From: Lineus longissimus
Lineage: Eukaryota > Nemertea > Pilidiophora > Heteronemertea > Lineidae
Length of the DNA: 64,000 nt
Assembly (NCBI RefSeq): GCF_910592395.1
Contig: NC_088314.1
Location: 4,402,001 to 4,466,000 of the forward strand
Direction: 5' to 3'
The translations under genes and the position numbers were made by a program. The notes beneath the pieces are model-generated. The model ran no database searches. It was not told the DNA's origin and saw only the letters and a list, made by a program, of their open reading frames with translations. This document shows, one piece after another, positions 23,533-34,495 of this stretch (position 1 is the first letter of the stretch; the number at the start of each line of letters is the position of its first letter).

Positions 23533-26500
23533 TTAGTGAGACGATGAATTCTGTAACTCTGATCTGCTTGGCGCTAATGACATTACTGGAATGGGTATGG
23601 AAGCATTTAGCATTGGAGAGTCATTCACAACAAGTATCCGAGACGAAGTACTGTCATTAGATCCAAGGTAAACACTCTGTCCCTGTGGTACAGGGCTAAC
23701 AGGACGGTGCTGTGTGTTTATCAATGCATTCGGTCGATTATTAGGACTTGCTGCAGGAACAATGCCGGGCACTGAGATCGTCCTCACTGAACTCGTACTA
23801 AGACCAGTTTTATGAGTTTGCGTCCAAGCAACTCCATCACTTGTACTCGAAACACCTTCCATTTTACTCAATATATCAAGCGAGAAACCTGCATTTTGTA
23901 ATTGTTCAGAATTTTTTCCTCCAACAGCAAATGGAGCCTGCCCCTGGAGAGGCAACTTTAGAACACTCAGTCCCTGCTGTGGTGGCACTTTTTTGGGAGC
24001 AACACTTTTTGTTTGACCACGGCCACGTCCTTGGCCTGCAACACTAGGTCTAGGATTTGCAGATGGCCTTGGACAATCTTGACGATTGATTTGGTTCATC
24101 GTAGTAGCGGATGTTGTGCCTGTCCCCCGAACCACCTGGTCCATGAGAGTTCGACTGTTGGCTACTAGGGATGCCATCTGCTGAGGGGAGTAAGAACTGC
24201 TAGAACTTAACTGTGAATGTAACTGATCTATTGGTAGTTTTTCTGATAATGTTTTAGCAAGCACCGACAACACTGGTTCTCTGTCCTTCTTGCTGTAAGT
24301 CATGCGTCTTTCATTTTTCCTCCGATAATCTGAATCTGAATCACTGTCACTCAAAACTATGATTTCTTGATTTTTCGGTTGCACATTTGCATGAGAAGTC
24401 CTATTCTGAAACATGGCACTGTCATGGATTCCCTTATTAGGCACTGGTACATAGCGCTGCTGATTCTGCAATGCTTGGCGCATGAGAAGCTGATTAGAGG
24501 GAATTGTCTTCATACCAGGTATTTGCCCTTGTGTCGCAGTGTTATTTGCCGTTGAGCTATGTGTTTGCACAGCCATGTTCGATACCGTGGTAGGCTTGAT
24601 ACCAGCAATTTGTGCTGCCTGTAATACCGCATTGGCAGCGTACTGTTGGCTAGCAACACTCCTGGCTATGAGAACTTGCCCATCTTGGCCTGCTGCCTTC
24701 ACCACAGCATTTTGCAACATACTGCGTATTCTTGCATCCACATTGCTGAACTGCGCATTTGCAGCACGCTGCTGAACCAAAGATTGCTGATTTTGTACCT
24801 GATGCAACATATCCTTAACCGTCTGCACTCTAGGACCAGTTCCTGGACTGGACTGATTTTTTGGAGACACTGGGTGATTAACATTTACTGACTGCGATGT
24901 CCGTTGAACCACTTTAGATGACACTGTTTGTTTCCAAATATGGTTCACTATATCAGATTCCGAGTTCATGTCTGTGACTGGATATGATCCAGCATATGCG
25001 ATACCCACACCTTGCTGCTTTGGATTCCGTCCAGCACTCACAGGAACATTTCCATTTCTACTCGGCATTATAGCTGAACCACTCACTGGCGACTGAACCC
25101 AAGAAATATTAGATGAGTGAGTTGGTGTTACAGGCAATGGCTGTGGTGCTATTGTTATCGATCGACCGGCTTGTTGAGTTTGTGCAACACAGGTTGGTAG
25201 AGTCTGTGTGATGCTAACTGGTCGATTCGCAGCAATGTTCATCGACTGTATTTGTGCAGCAGACAATGGTACAGACAAGAGGCGAGTCTGAGGAACAGTT
25301 ACAGGCTGCGGATTTACAACAGCGAAGGGCTGCGAATGGGCCACACTCATAGGAGGAGATTGCACAGTTGACATGCATGAAGCGAGATTCTGTATTTGGG
25401 CAGCATCGAAGTTAGCTGTACTTTGAGTTTGTGGAACATTCATTGCAACAACAGGCCGGGTCGGAGTAATACTAGGTGAAGCCTGGGTTAGAGTCACAAC
25501 AGAATTTCCTGTGGCCACAGATTGCGAGATTAGGCTGCTTGAACTCGTAACTTCTCCCTCATCCGGCGAAGGTGTTCGAACCAATGGCTGAATTCCAACA
25601 ATACGCTGACCTTGACCAAGGTTATAACGACTGTAGTTTTTTGAGTTCCAAATTTTATAGACTCTTCCTCCAGATGCGGTGTAAGTGACAGTCTGCCCAG
25701 CCGGAGATTTCAGCAGAACAATCTGCTGTTGAGCACCCTGACCTTGGAGAGCAACAAACTGAGTCCCCTCTGTAGTTGGACTAGGAGTGTCAGTACGATA
25801 TGAAAGATTTGACGAGTTTTGATATACAGGGGCAATGGCACCATTCGAATCAGCGACTTGAACGACCCTCTCTCCAATACTCCTAGTGGGAGTCGTAACA
25901 TTTGACGAGTTTTGATATACAGAGGCAACGACACCGCTCGAATCAGCTGATTGAACCACTCTCTGTCCAACAATACCAGCAGGAGCTGCAACAACTGGTT
26001 TTCTAAGGACAGACGAGGCCATTGTAACTACCGGGTGTCCAACTGAGTATGGCATGTCAACAGAGCCAGATTTGTCTGATCTGACCTCTTGGGGGGAAAG
26101 AAGCGTTGCAACCAAAGGGGTTTCTACACTCGTGCCTAAGCAAGTAGTAGGAGTTGGCACACTGAACTCATCAATCAGAGGAACGTATGGCACAACTGGA
26201 GGTGATAAAACCTGACCCTGATCAGCAGTGATCATCTGTTGCGTTGGTTTCCATGCATTTTGTAAAATCTTTGGCCGTCGTTTAGAACTATCCAATTTCT
26301 GAAAAGCTGATGTTGCCCGACTGACCATTACGCTGTCATTCACATTTTGTTTGGAACTCTCTGATGTTTTTACAGGTCTGGCAGTGCTCCATTTAGCCCT
26401 TGGATTAACATCCTCCTCTGGACACATTATTTTGTCACTGCTGTTCGACAGCTCCAAAGCCATTCCAGCTGGGACACACCCGCTAGAAAGGTGATTCCAT

Positions 26501-29500
26501 CCACCAACCGCGCCCAATTCTACACCAGATGGCAGGAGTTTTTTAATTTTTTCAGCTTTATCTACACCGGCACTGGCATTATCAGTCTTTCTCCGTCTTT
26601 GTTGCACTTTCTTAACTGCTATAACAGAGGGGGAAACCACAGCCGCAGATACAGCAACAGATATTGCCACAACACTTTCAGGTCTTTTTATTTCAACAGC
26701 CGTTGGTGCAGCTTTGACAACATCTTCAGGCTCTACAAAGTGGACTGGAGGCAGCTTGGGCTCATCAGCTTCCTTTTTAACCTCCATAGGTTCTTGTTTG
26801 ACAACACCACTACCGAACATACTTAGACACCGGTCACGCAGCTCGTCCCATGGTAACTCCGGGTTCAAGGTATCATCTCTCAAACGATCACAGATGCACA
26901 GGAGATCAAATAACAGTTTTTTATTGACACCAGGAACTACAACTCCGTGGAAATCATCCTCAATTTCCGTCTCTGGATCAGATTCTGCAGTACTAGACTC
27001 AGACTCATCAGTACAATACTCCTCATACTTGACAATTTTTCTTCTTCGCCCACGACCATGCTTTTCTGACCCTGAATCATCGTCAGAACCTTTGCGTTTC
27101 TCACTGCTCCTAGTTCGGCTGGATATATACTTTGACGATGCATTTCTCTTTTGACGACATGATCCTTCCCTTCCAGCTTGTTCATCTTCGTCCTTCACAG
27201 ACTCAATCTCGGTGGCGCTCGAACAATCCTCCGTGACATTCTCAATAGAAGTAGAACTTTCAGTTACTTCTTCGACCTCATTCGTGGAAGGACTCTCATC
27301 AGTTTTCCCACCAGCACTAGTAGGCGTTTGTTCTCCAGGGGTTTCCGACCCTGCCATGATATTATTTTTACTCGAATTTTGCATTAACCACTGTTCAAAG
27401 CTGGCAGAAAAGCTCCCAGAGTTAGCACCCCCATGCGTAACAGTCTTTACTTCACCAGAAACAATTTCAGGGGCGTCCTCCACATCATCCCTCTGAAACA
27501 CTGCGCAAGTGCCGTCAATCGGTTCATCGTCATCAACATCAATTTTAATGTCAGTTCTAACACCACCCCCAGTGGCCAAATTGTCTACACCATTCCGAGA
27601 GTCAACATTGCTCTCATCGGCAGTGTCAACAGTAATGTTTTTGCCATCACACTGACACACAATTTTCACTGAGGGATCAATTATGTTTTCTACTCTGTCC
27701 ACCACCTGGATGGCATCAACTGACTTTCCTTCACAACCCAGGAGTTTTTCAGTTTTTGGCGAACAACACCCATGCTTTTTACACATGGGTAAACACTCCA
27801 GTTCATCATCCAAACCATTGGTGCTGCTGCTCTCATCTAATTTTTCCTTACAGGTCAAATCATCATTGATACCTCCATTCATGGTCAATGGTGAATCTGT
27901 GCTTTTTATGAATGTTTCTCCACTCGATGACGACTTCTGATTTGGCTGATCTAATATTCCAACAGCCGTCTCATCAGCAGTGTCTGGTTTCTTTTCCGTA
28001 TGGTTATGTTGTTCTGTTTGCATAGGTTCATTCCCATGTTCTTTTTGAGAACTAGAATTGTCAGAGGGGTCACTTTTAACTAATGTCTTATCCGAGTCTG
28101 GTTCAGGCACTTTGTCAGTGTTTGGGTCAGGTTCTTTCAAAGATTTCGAAGCACCTTCTGATTGTTCAGCACTGGCTTTCACCTCCTTGGCATCTTTCCC
28201 CCCCTTGTCAGAGTCGACATCAGCTGTAATAATCGTGGAGGCAGATTCATCTGTCTCTGCATCACTGTCGGCATCCCTGCTCAAAACGTTGTGCAGCAAA
28301 TCCACAAATTTGAACAACTCCTCTGATGGATCGAGAGAAAATGCTGTCAAAGTCAACAGCTGTCGAAGTTTCTTATGCTGCCGATACATTCCCGACAACA
28401 GATGGCATATGTGTATCAATGAGATTCGCAAGCCGCTTGGATTGAATTCAGCACCACCACTCTTGTAGAAGAGGAACTGCACTGCATCAGCTTTACAGGC
28501 TTGGACCAGGAATTCTGTGCACAGCTCAAGGAATTTGTCATCATACTGAAAAGTGGACAAGAAGAACCTTGTTTACAACTCAATCAATTTTTAAGTGCAC
28601 TGTATCATACCCTCTTGCACCTGACCATCAGCAAATTAGTGGCTAGCAAATCAAATTTGACAATGCTTTTCAGTTTTGTCATTGAGAGAAAGGCAGCTAT
28701 ATACAAGAAGCCATGAGACATACATGTTGCCAAGTTATGACGCATTGAAAGCTGAAAGGTTATCAGCCTAGTTTTAGTGATCGAGTGAAAATTATTACCT
28801 TGTCAAAAAGTACTTCAGCAAAGAAAGTCATCTGCAGAGAATTTCGGGCCAATTTTGACATCTTTAGTACGCTCTGTATGAACGTTTCACGGTCTGGATC
28901 TTTCTCGAATTGCAGCTCAGCCCAGATTTTTAGGAGGCTCTGAAAGAAACAAATAAAGCAAGTTAAGGGCTACTCATGGAATTAAACTCGGTACGCCCTT
29001 GTGGCAATGCTGAGCTTGACCTTTGCTCCAGACTGCCATTTGCAGTGATTGCTTGATCTCAAATGCAAACGATCTCCTCGACTTTTGAGCAGTTCTCTGC
29101 TTTGAGAGACAGTACTAATTGCCTGAGCTGCTGACCTAGAATTCTACCTTTCCCTTGACAAAAATGTGTAAATCATATTAAATCTGGCACAGAAAGTACA
29201 TGAGTTTCGCTATGATTTTAGATACTCACCTTTGTACAGCAGTAGTAGGAAGGCCTAAAGAGATCTTGTCCCAAGAATGTCTGTGCCAGGATTAATGCAT
29301 CTTCTTTATACTCAGGCTGGTTTCTAACACAGTTGATGATGTCCACAGCAGTATGGCATGCAACCTTGGCACACTGAAATAGAAACAGACCTTTGAATGA
29401 GATTAGGAGATCCAGGGGGGTTGGTGGTGACACACAGAGTTTGACTTATTTCGTCTCACAATCTGCTCCTGTACTATGGCAAAAAATAATGTCCTCAACC

Positions 29501-30804
29501 ATGTTTTTTTAATTCTATGTGAAGAAAACCATTTGAAACAATTCTTAGAAAGACAATTTCTTGGAGTAAATTACAAACTAAAACTAACCTTTTTGTGGAA
29601 TTGATCCTTCATGCCCTGCTTTAGAAGCAAAACCAAATGCTTCTGAAGTATATCAACATCTTGCTGGAATATCTTGAGTCTAACCATCCATGAGGAGAGA
29701 TTCAATGCATACTCGTCACACTTGCCGTCCATCAGCAGGGAAAGTCTCAGCCGCAATATGTCATGTGGGAGCGAATGCAGGTAGGCACCAACTGAAAGGG
29801 AAAAACTATTGATTCAAGATTTAACTCAACAAACAAGGCCCTGGAGCCACAAGAGTTCAATAAGACATCCATTAGGCAATGTTAGGAAGTGTAACTACCA
29901 ATAGGCCCTTCTGACCTTGGTTGAACCGTTTGTTGCCTCAACTGAAGCGTCAAAGGCCCTTCTGACCTCGGTTGAACCGTTTGTTTTCTCACCCCAAGAG
30001 TTCAAAGAGAGAGAACACTGCACCTACCTTCAGCTTCATCGACGTCCTCATCTCCAACCATGATTTTAATCAACGTAGGCTCACTCCACTTGTTCTTGAT
30101 CAAGTCATTCAGTAATGAAATCTCCTTGTGACCAAACTCCACCATCTTTGCCTCGCATTTCACCAAACCAGCTTGGAAGCTTTCCCGGACAGGGTCATCA
30201 CTAGGGAGGTTCTCCCACTCCATGGAGAGGATAACACGGGCGCATGTCCTGAAATTCATTGCAAGTGTGATATACATGTATTGTTATTCAGACCAATTGT
30301 AATTTGCAAGCACAAAATAAACAGTAGAGACAGAGAATGATGGAAGTGAGGCTTCCTGCAGAACTTCAAGTACCACCGTTTCAATCAGAACAACACAAGT
30401 TCAAAACACTTGAATACCAGGTGAAAAAGTCTGTCTGTTTATAGGAGAATACCACAGACATACACTATGACATGCACAGAGCTTGCAAAAGGAAGTTGAT
30501 AATTCGACTATTTCAGGGAGCGAAGGTGACTATGACTTGTGAAACCACATTTTTTTCAGTCAAAAGAGGGCATGAGGTTGCTTGCCTTCATCACAGGAGG
30601 GAAATGTCTGTGCTCACTTGACTAACTAAATATCTGAGTTGATGGCAAACATACTCACAAGAATAGTATATGAAACAACTCTTGGACTTCACCACATTCT
30701 TTTAAATACTGTCGATTTGAGGCCAGGTTTTCCCAGGCCAACTCAAGGCCTGAGATCTTGTCACCAACATCCTGACACTCTTCCTCAAGGAACTTGTTCA
30801 AGCG
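23533..30804 (-). CDS. ZNF292/RLF/ZNF654-related nuclear protein lacking zinc fingers (5' end unresolved)
   Basis: Exons: 30659-30804, 30028-30248, 29589-29791, 29230-29373, 28799-28939 and a 5-kb last exon 23533-28545; all phases agree (about 1955 codons). The first about 390 residues form a helical region resembling the N termini of ZNF292, RLF and ZNF654: for example DALILAQTFLGQDLFRPSYYC aligns with human ALVLCTAFLSRQLQQGDMYC, and PELPWDELRDRCLSMFG with PEFWDWKTLKRQCLALMG. After that come acidic, Ser-rich and then Gln/Ser/Thr/Val-rich low-complexity regions, basic NLS-like patches (HGRGRRRKIVK, QQRRRKT) and the motif EIIVLSDSDSDSD. I see no CxxC...HxxxH finger anywhere in the frame, unlike the human relatives. 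Its role is unknown; nuclear localisation is inferred. The acceptor at 30804 shows an upstream exon, not identified, perhaps near an AAAATGGCG element at 31490. Confidence 0.72.
29904..29991. repeat. Short tandem duplication in intron
   Basis: The phrase starting AGGCCCTTCTGACC and ending GGTTGAACCGTTTGTT appears twice about 48 bp apart in the intron between the 30028-30248 and 29589-29791 exons. One base differs in the core. Confidence 0.8.
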
Positions 30805-31859
30805 CTGAAAATAATCACATCACAATATCAGATAAAGTCAAACAAAACTGCAGTACCTATTCAGTTGCCGAATTCCGCTACGGAGACCATAGTGCTGAGG
30901 ATCTTTTAAGAACTTCTTAGGCAGTTCTGTGATCTTTCAGTTATTTGCTATGGAAATTCACCAATGGCAATGCATCAATCACACCAAAACAAATCAAATG
31001 CGCACACTAAAGAGTCAGAACACTTCAGAAGGCCTAAACTGACTTCCTCACACCCGTCTCCGGTGGTCGTTTGAAGCCAAATTGAACCGCAATATTGGCT
31101 AAACGAACAAAAGAACATTTGGTACACGCACCTCGCAGTGTTATGTTTACTGCTGGTTTGTTGTGGTTTTCAACGGCTTCCACCGATTTGACATTGACTG
31201 GTCTGGTGCGAGGAAAACTAATGCAGAGAGTGCAATGCCACTTTGCACTGACTGCCGCGGCTGGCCGTTGTTACTGTTGGGCCCTGCCCTTGGCGGGGCC
31301 TTCCTTGGGACCACGACCATACCGTGCCTAGAGCAAAGACATCTGCGGTACACACCGTCGATATAAAAATGAGCACAGAGGCATCATTAACAGCCTGTAC
31401 AAGAAGAAAAAATGCACACCTTTTTTCTTTGTAAATGCACTGAAGACACAGCACAACAGACAAGTCAAATGCTATGTTGATCAGCGCCATTTTGGATTTA
31501 CATGATGACAAGAACCGGTTTGAAAGACGATTTTAAAACGCGAATTGCACGCTCCTCACCTCCCAAAATCGAACGCAGAAAATTTTGGTCTCTTCTTCAT
31601 CTTTAACTTTTCTCACTTTACCGCCTATTAACTTCAGGTTTTTCACTAATTCGCAAATGCACATGGTAAACATTATTCTTGTGCATGTCGTCCATACAAG
31701 GCCGAGTCGACCGAAATTAGTCCAGGCGGCGGTGCATCATATAATTAAGGTTCGCTTATGATAGGAATCAAAAGCAAACTAGCCACATTATCATTTATAT
31801 CATGACATTTTAAGTCATATGTGAGTGCCTTCCATGTTATGTATTCTTTAAGATCAGAT
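30805..31859. other. Likely 5' region of the ZNF292-like gene
   Basis: Contains a minus-strand AAAATGGCGCTGATC element (ATG at 31490), resembling YY1-type initiators that overlap the start codon. The short frame that follows has no in-phase, strong donor to the 30804 acceptor, so I do not call it an exon. A GC-rich imperfect palindrome lies at about 31250-31315. Confidence 0.35.
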
Positions 31860-32434
31860 GTTTTTAACTTGGAAAATGAAAGTTGGTCACAGCAAACTTC
31901 ACCGCCTGACAAGCGCTGAAACCGTAGTTTTACAAACTGCCGATAGATGTCAGCACCTCACGGTCTGTTTTGGTAAGGCACGTGCGACAGTTTTGATGGG
32001 AATCAAAAGCAAACTAGCCACATCCCTTAGGCCTTGCAAGATCTCTGACAAAGGTTAGTACCATTGACATTGTTATGTTCATCATGAAGGAAGTCTTTTT
32101 GCAGGAGACACGTCAGCCTGTTTAGGTACACCTGCACTCTTCAGGCTTGTGCAAGGGATAGTCCAACCAGACCAAGTCTCCCGACTGTGCACGTTAGTGA
32201 GCAAGCGCTGAAACCGTAGTTTTACAAACTGCCGATAGACATCAGCACCTCACGGTCTGTTTTGATGAGGCACGTGTGACAGTTTTCTAATATAATTAAG
32301 GTTAGCTTATGATGGGAATCAAAGCGAACTAGCCACATTATCATTCATATTATGACATTTTAAGTCATATGTGAGTGCCTTCCTTGTTATGTATTCTTTA
32401 AGATCAGATGTTTTTAACTTGGAAAATGAAAGTT

Positions 32435-32473
32435 GGTCACAGCATGGAGGTATAATACCTCCATGGTCACAGC
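32435..32473. mobile_element. 21-bp perfect palindrome insertion with 9-bp target duplication
   Basis: The palindrome ATGGAGGTAT-A-ATACCTCCAT (32444-32464) is flanked by identical GGTCACAGC on both sides. Sister units of the array (for example at 31885-31893) carry a single uninterrupted GGTCACAGC followed directly by AAACTTCACC. The empty site is therefore visible in this window and proves an insertion. Confidence 0.8.
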
Positions 32474-33014
32474 AAACTTCACCGCCTTGACAAGCGCTGA
32501 AACCGTAGTTTTACAAACTGCCGATAGATGTCAGCACCTCACGGTCTGTTTTGATAAGGCACGTGTGACAGTTTTGATGGGAATCAAAAGCAAACTAGCC
32601 ACATCCCTTACAAGATCTCTGACAAAGGTTAGTACCATTGAGATTGTTATGTTCATCACGAAGGAAGTCTTTTTGCAGGAGACACGTCAGCCTGTTTAGG
32701 TACACCTGCACTCTTCAGGCTGACTGTGCACGTTAGTAAGCAAGCGTTGAAACCGTAGTTTTACAATCTGCCGATAGATATCAGCACCTCACGGTCTGTT
32801 TTTATATCAGGCACGTGTGACAGTTTTCTAATATAATTAAGGTTAGCTTATGATAGGAATCAAAAGCAAACTAGCCACATTGTCATTTATATTATGACAT
32901 TTTAAGTCATATGTGAGTGCCTTCCATATTACGTATTCTTTAAGAGCAGATCTTTTTAACTTTGATAATGAACGTTCAAGGCAAACTTCACCGCCCGACA
33001 ATCGCTGAAACCGT

Positions 33015-33475
33015 AGTTTCACAAACTGCCGATAGATGTCAGCACCTCACGGTCTGTTTTGATAATGCACGTGTGACAGTTTTCTAATAAAATAATTAAG
33101 GTTAGCTTATGATGAGAATCAAAAGCAATCTAGCCACATTATCATTTATATTATGACATTTTAAGTCATATGTGAGTGCCTTTCATGTTATGTATTCTTT
33201 AAGATCAGATGTTTTTAACTTGGAAAATGAAAGTTGGTCACAGCTTGGAGGAACTTTCATTTTCCAAGTTAAAAACATCTGATCTTAAAGAATACATAAC
33301 ATGGAAGGCACTCACATATGACTTAAAATGTCATAATATAAATGATAATGTGGCTAGTTTGCTTTTGATTCCCATCATAAGCCATTAAGCGAACCTTAAT
33401 TATATTAGAAAACTGTCACACGTGTCTTATCAAAACAGACCGTGAGGTGCTGACATCTATCGGCAGTTGGTAACT
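33015..33475. repeat. Large near-perfect palindrome with about 220-bp arms
   Basis: The right arm (about 33252-33475) is the reverse complement of the left arm (about 33015-33235), around a short centre GGTCACAGCTTGGAGG. Small indels separate the arms. It is one array unit inverted against its neighbour and could form a cruciform or hairpin. Confidence 0.85.
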
Positions 33476-33583
33476 ATATCCCCCTCCCAACCACCAACTA
33501 CTCGCCATCATTGACATTGCTAGCCAACTGCTTCTTCGACTTCGGTCAACTGCCATGATCGATGGCATCATCCTAACTATATA

Positions 33584-33601
33584 CCCCCCCCCCCCCCCCC
33601 C
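33584..33601. repeat. Poly-C tract (18 C)
   Basis: A homopolymer run inside the array. Its exact length is uncertain in any assembly. Confidence 0.9.
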
Positions 33602-34229
33602 ACCAGCACCCGAGTCTTCTCGCTCACCAGCCCTTTTAACGAAGAGCTCCCTATCAAGGCCTGAGCCATCCTCATATTATTAGAAAACTATCAAAACAGA
33701 CCGTGAGGTGCTGACATCTATCGGTAGTTTGTAAAACTAGTGAAGTCTGCTGTGACCTTGGAGGAACAGCAAACTTCACCGCCTGACAAGCGCTGAAACT
33801 GTAGTTTTACAAACTGCCGATAGATGTCAGCACCTCACGGTCTGTTTTGATAAGACACGTGTGACAGTTTTCTAATATAATTAAGGTTCGCTTATGATTG
33901 GAATCAAAAGCAAACTAGCCACATTATCATTTATACTATGACATTTTAAGTCATATGTGAGTGCCTTCCTTGTTTTTAACTTGGAAAATGAAGGTTGGTA
34001 CCACAGCAAACTTCACCGCCCGACAATCGCTGAAACCGTAGTTTCACAAACTGCCGATAGATGTCAGCACCTCACGGTCCGTTTTGATAAGGCACGTGTG
34101 ATAGTTTTCTATTATTTCCTCTTGTAAACATAAATCCGTCCCAAGAAATTGAAGAACTAGGCCTACTTAACCTTAAGTATCTTCGGAAATCGTTTTTCAT
34201 TGAAAACTCAATGACTGCGACTAGACCTT

Positions 34230-34274
34230 GGTGTATGCATGGAGGTATCTTAATAATACCTCCATGGTGTATGT
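34230..34274. mobile_element. 27-bp palindromic insertion with 8-9-bp target duplication
   Basis: Arms ATGGAGGTAT and ATACCTCCAT surround a 7-nt spacer (34239-34265). The flanks are GGTGTATGC and GGTGTATGT. It has the same arms as the insertion at 32444-32464 but a different target site, so this is a second independent event of the same kind. Confidence 0.75.
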
Positions 34275-34495
34275 TTCAAATTTCGAAGATGTTTTGTTAT
34301 CCGACTATCGAACCCAGTCATACTCATTGCTATGGATCATGATACTGTGGTCTGTTATCGGACAGGCTTTCACGGACTTCATATAGTTGTAGTTAATGAC
34401 TTGAAATCCCCAGTCGTTTATGTTTCTATCTGGCTCTAAATTATATCTCAATTATATGTCAATTAAATTTCAGAAACATACAAGTTAGTGCTAAG

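Larger units (their letters stand above)
31860..34115. repeat. Complex array of about 300-bp units, direct and inverted
   Basis: The core CGATAGATGTCAGCACCTCA, followed by CGGTCTGTTTTGATAAGGCA, occurs in direct orientation near 31941, 32233, 32522, 32772, 33030, 33818 and 34054, and inverted near 33435-33470 and 33695-33725. Fuller units also carry 'gttagcttatgat', 'caaactagccacattatc', 'gacattttaagtcatatg' and 'cttggaaaatgaaagttgg'. Two units (32019-32195 and 32603-32737) contain a fragment of the SHQ1 37806-37845 exon and its downstream intron. No transposase or reverse transcriptase frame is present. The array lies just upstream of the SHQ1 start. Confidence 0.9.

Noticed and set aside
28546-28560. 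Start of the large minus-strand frame at 28560 as a translation start
   Set aside because: The codon is TTG and the bases are the polypyrimidine tract and acceptor of an intron. The exon begins at 28545.
31858-32699. Short frames in the repeat array containing TRSLTKVST
   Set aside because: They are read from copies of an SHQ1 exon-intron fragment and do not form a gene.
32000-34100. CRISPR-like repeat array
   Set aside because: Units are about 300 bp, diverged and partly inverted in a eukaryotic genome, so this is not a CRISPR architecture.
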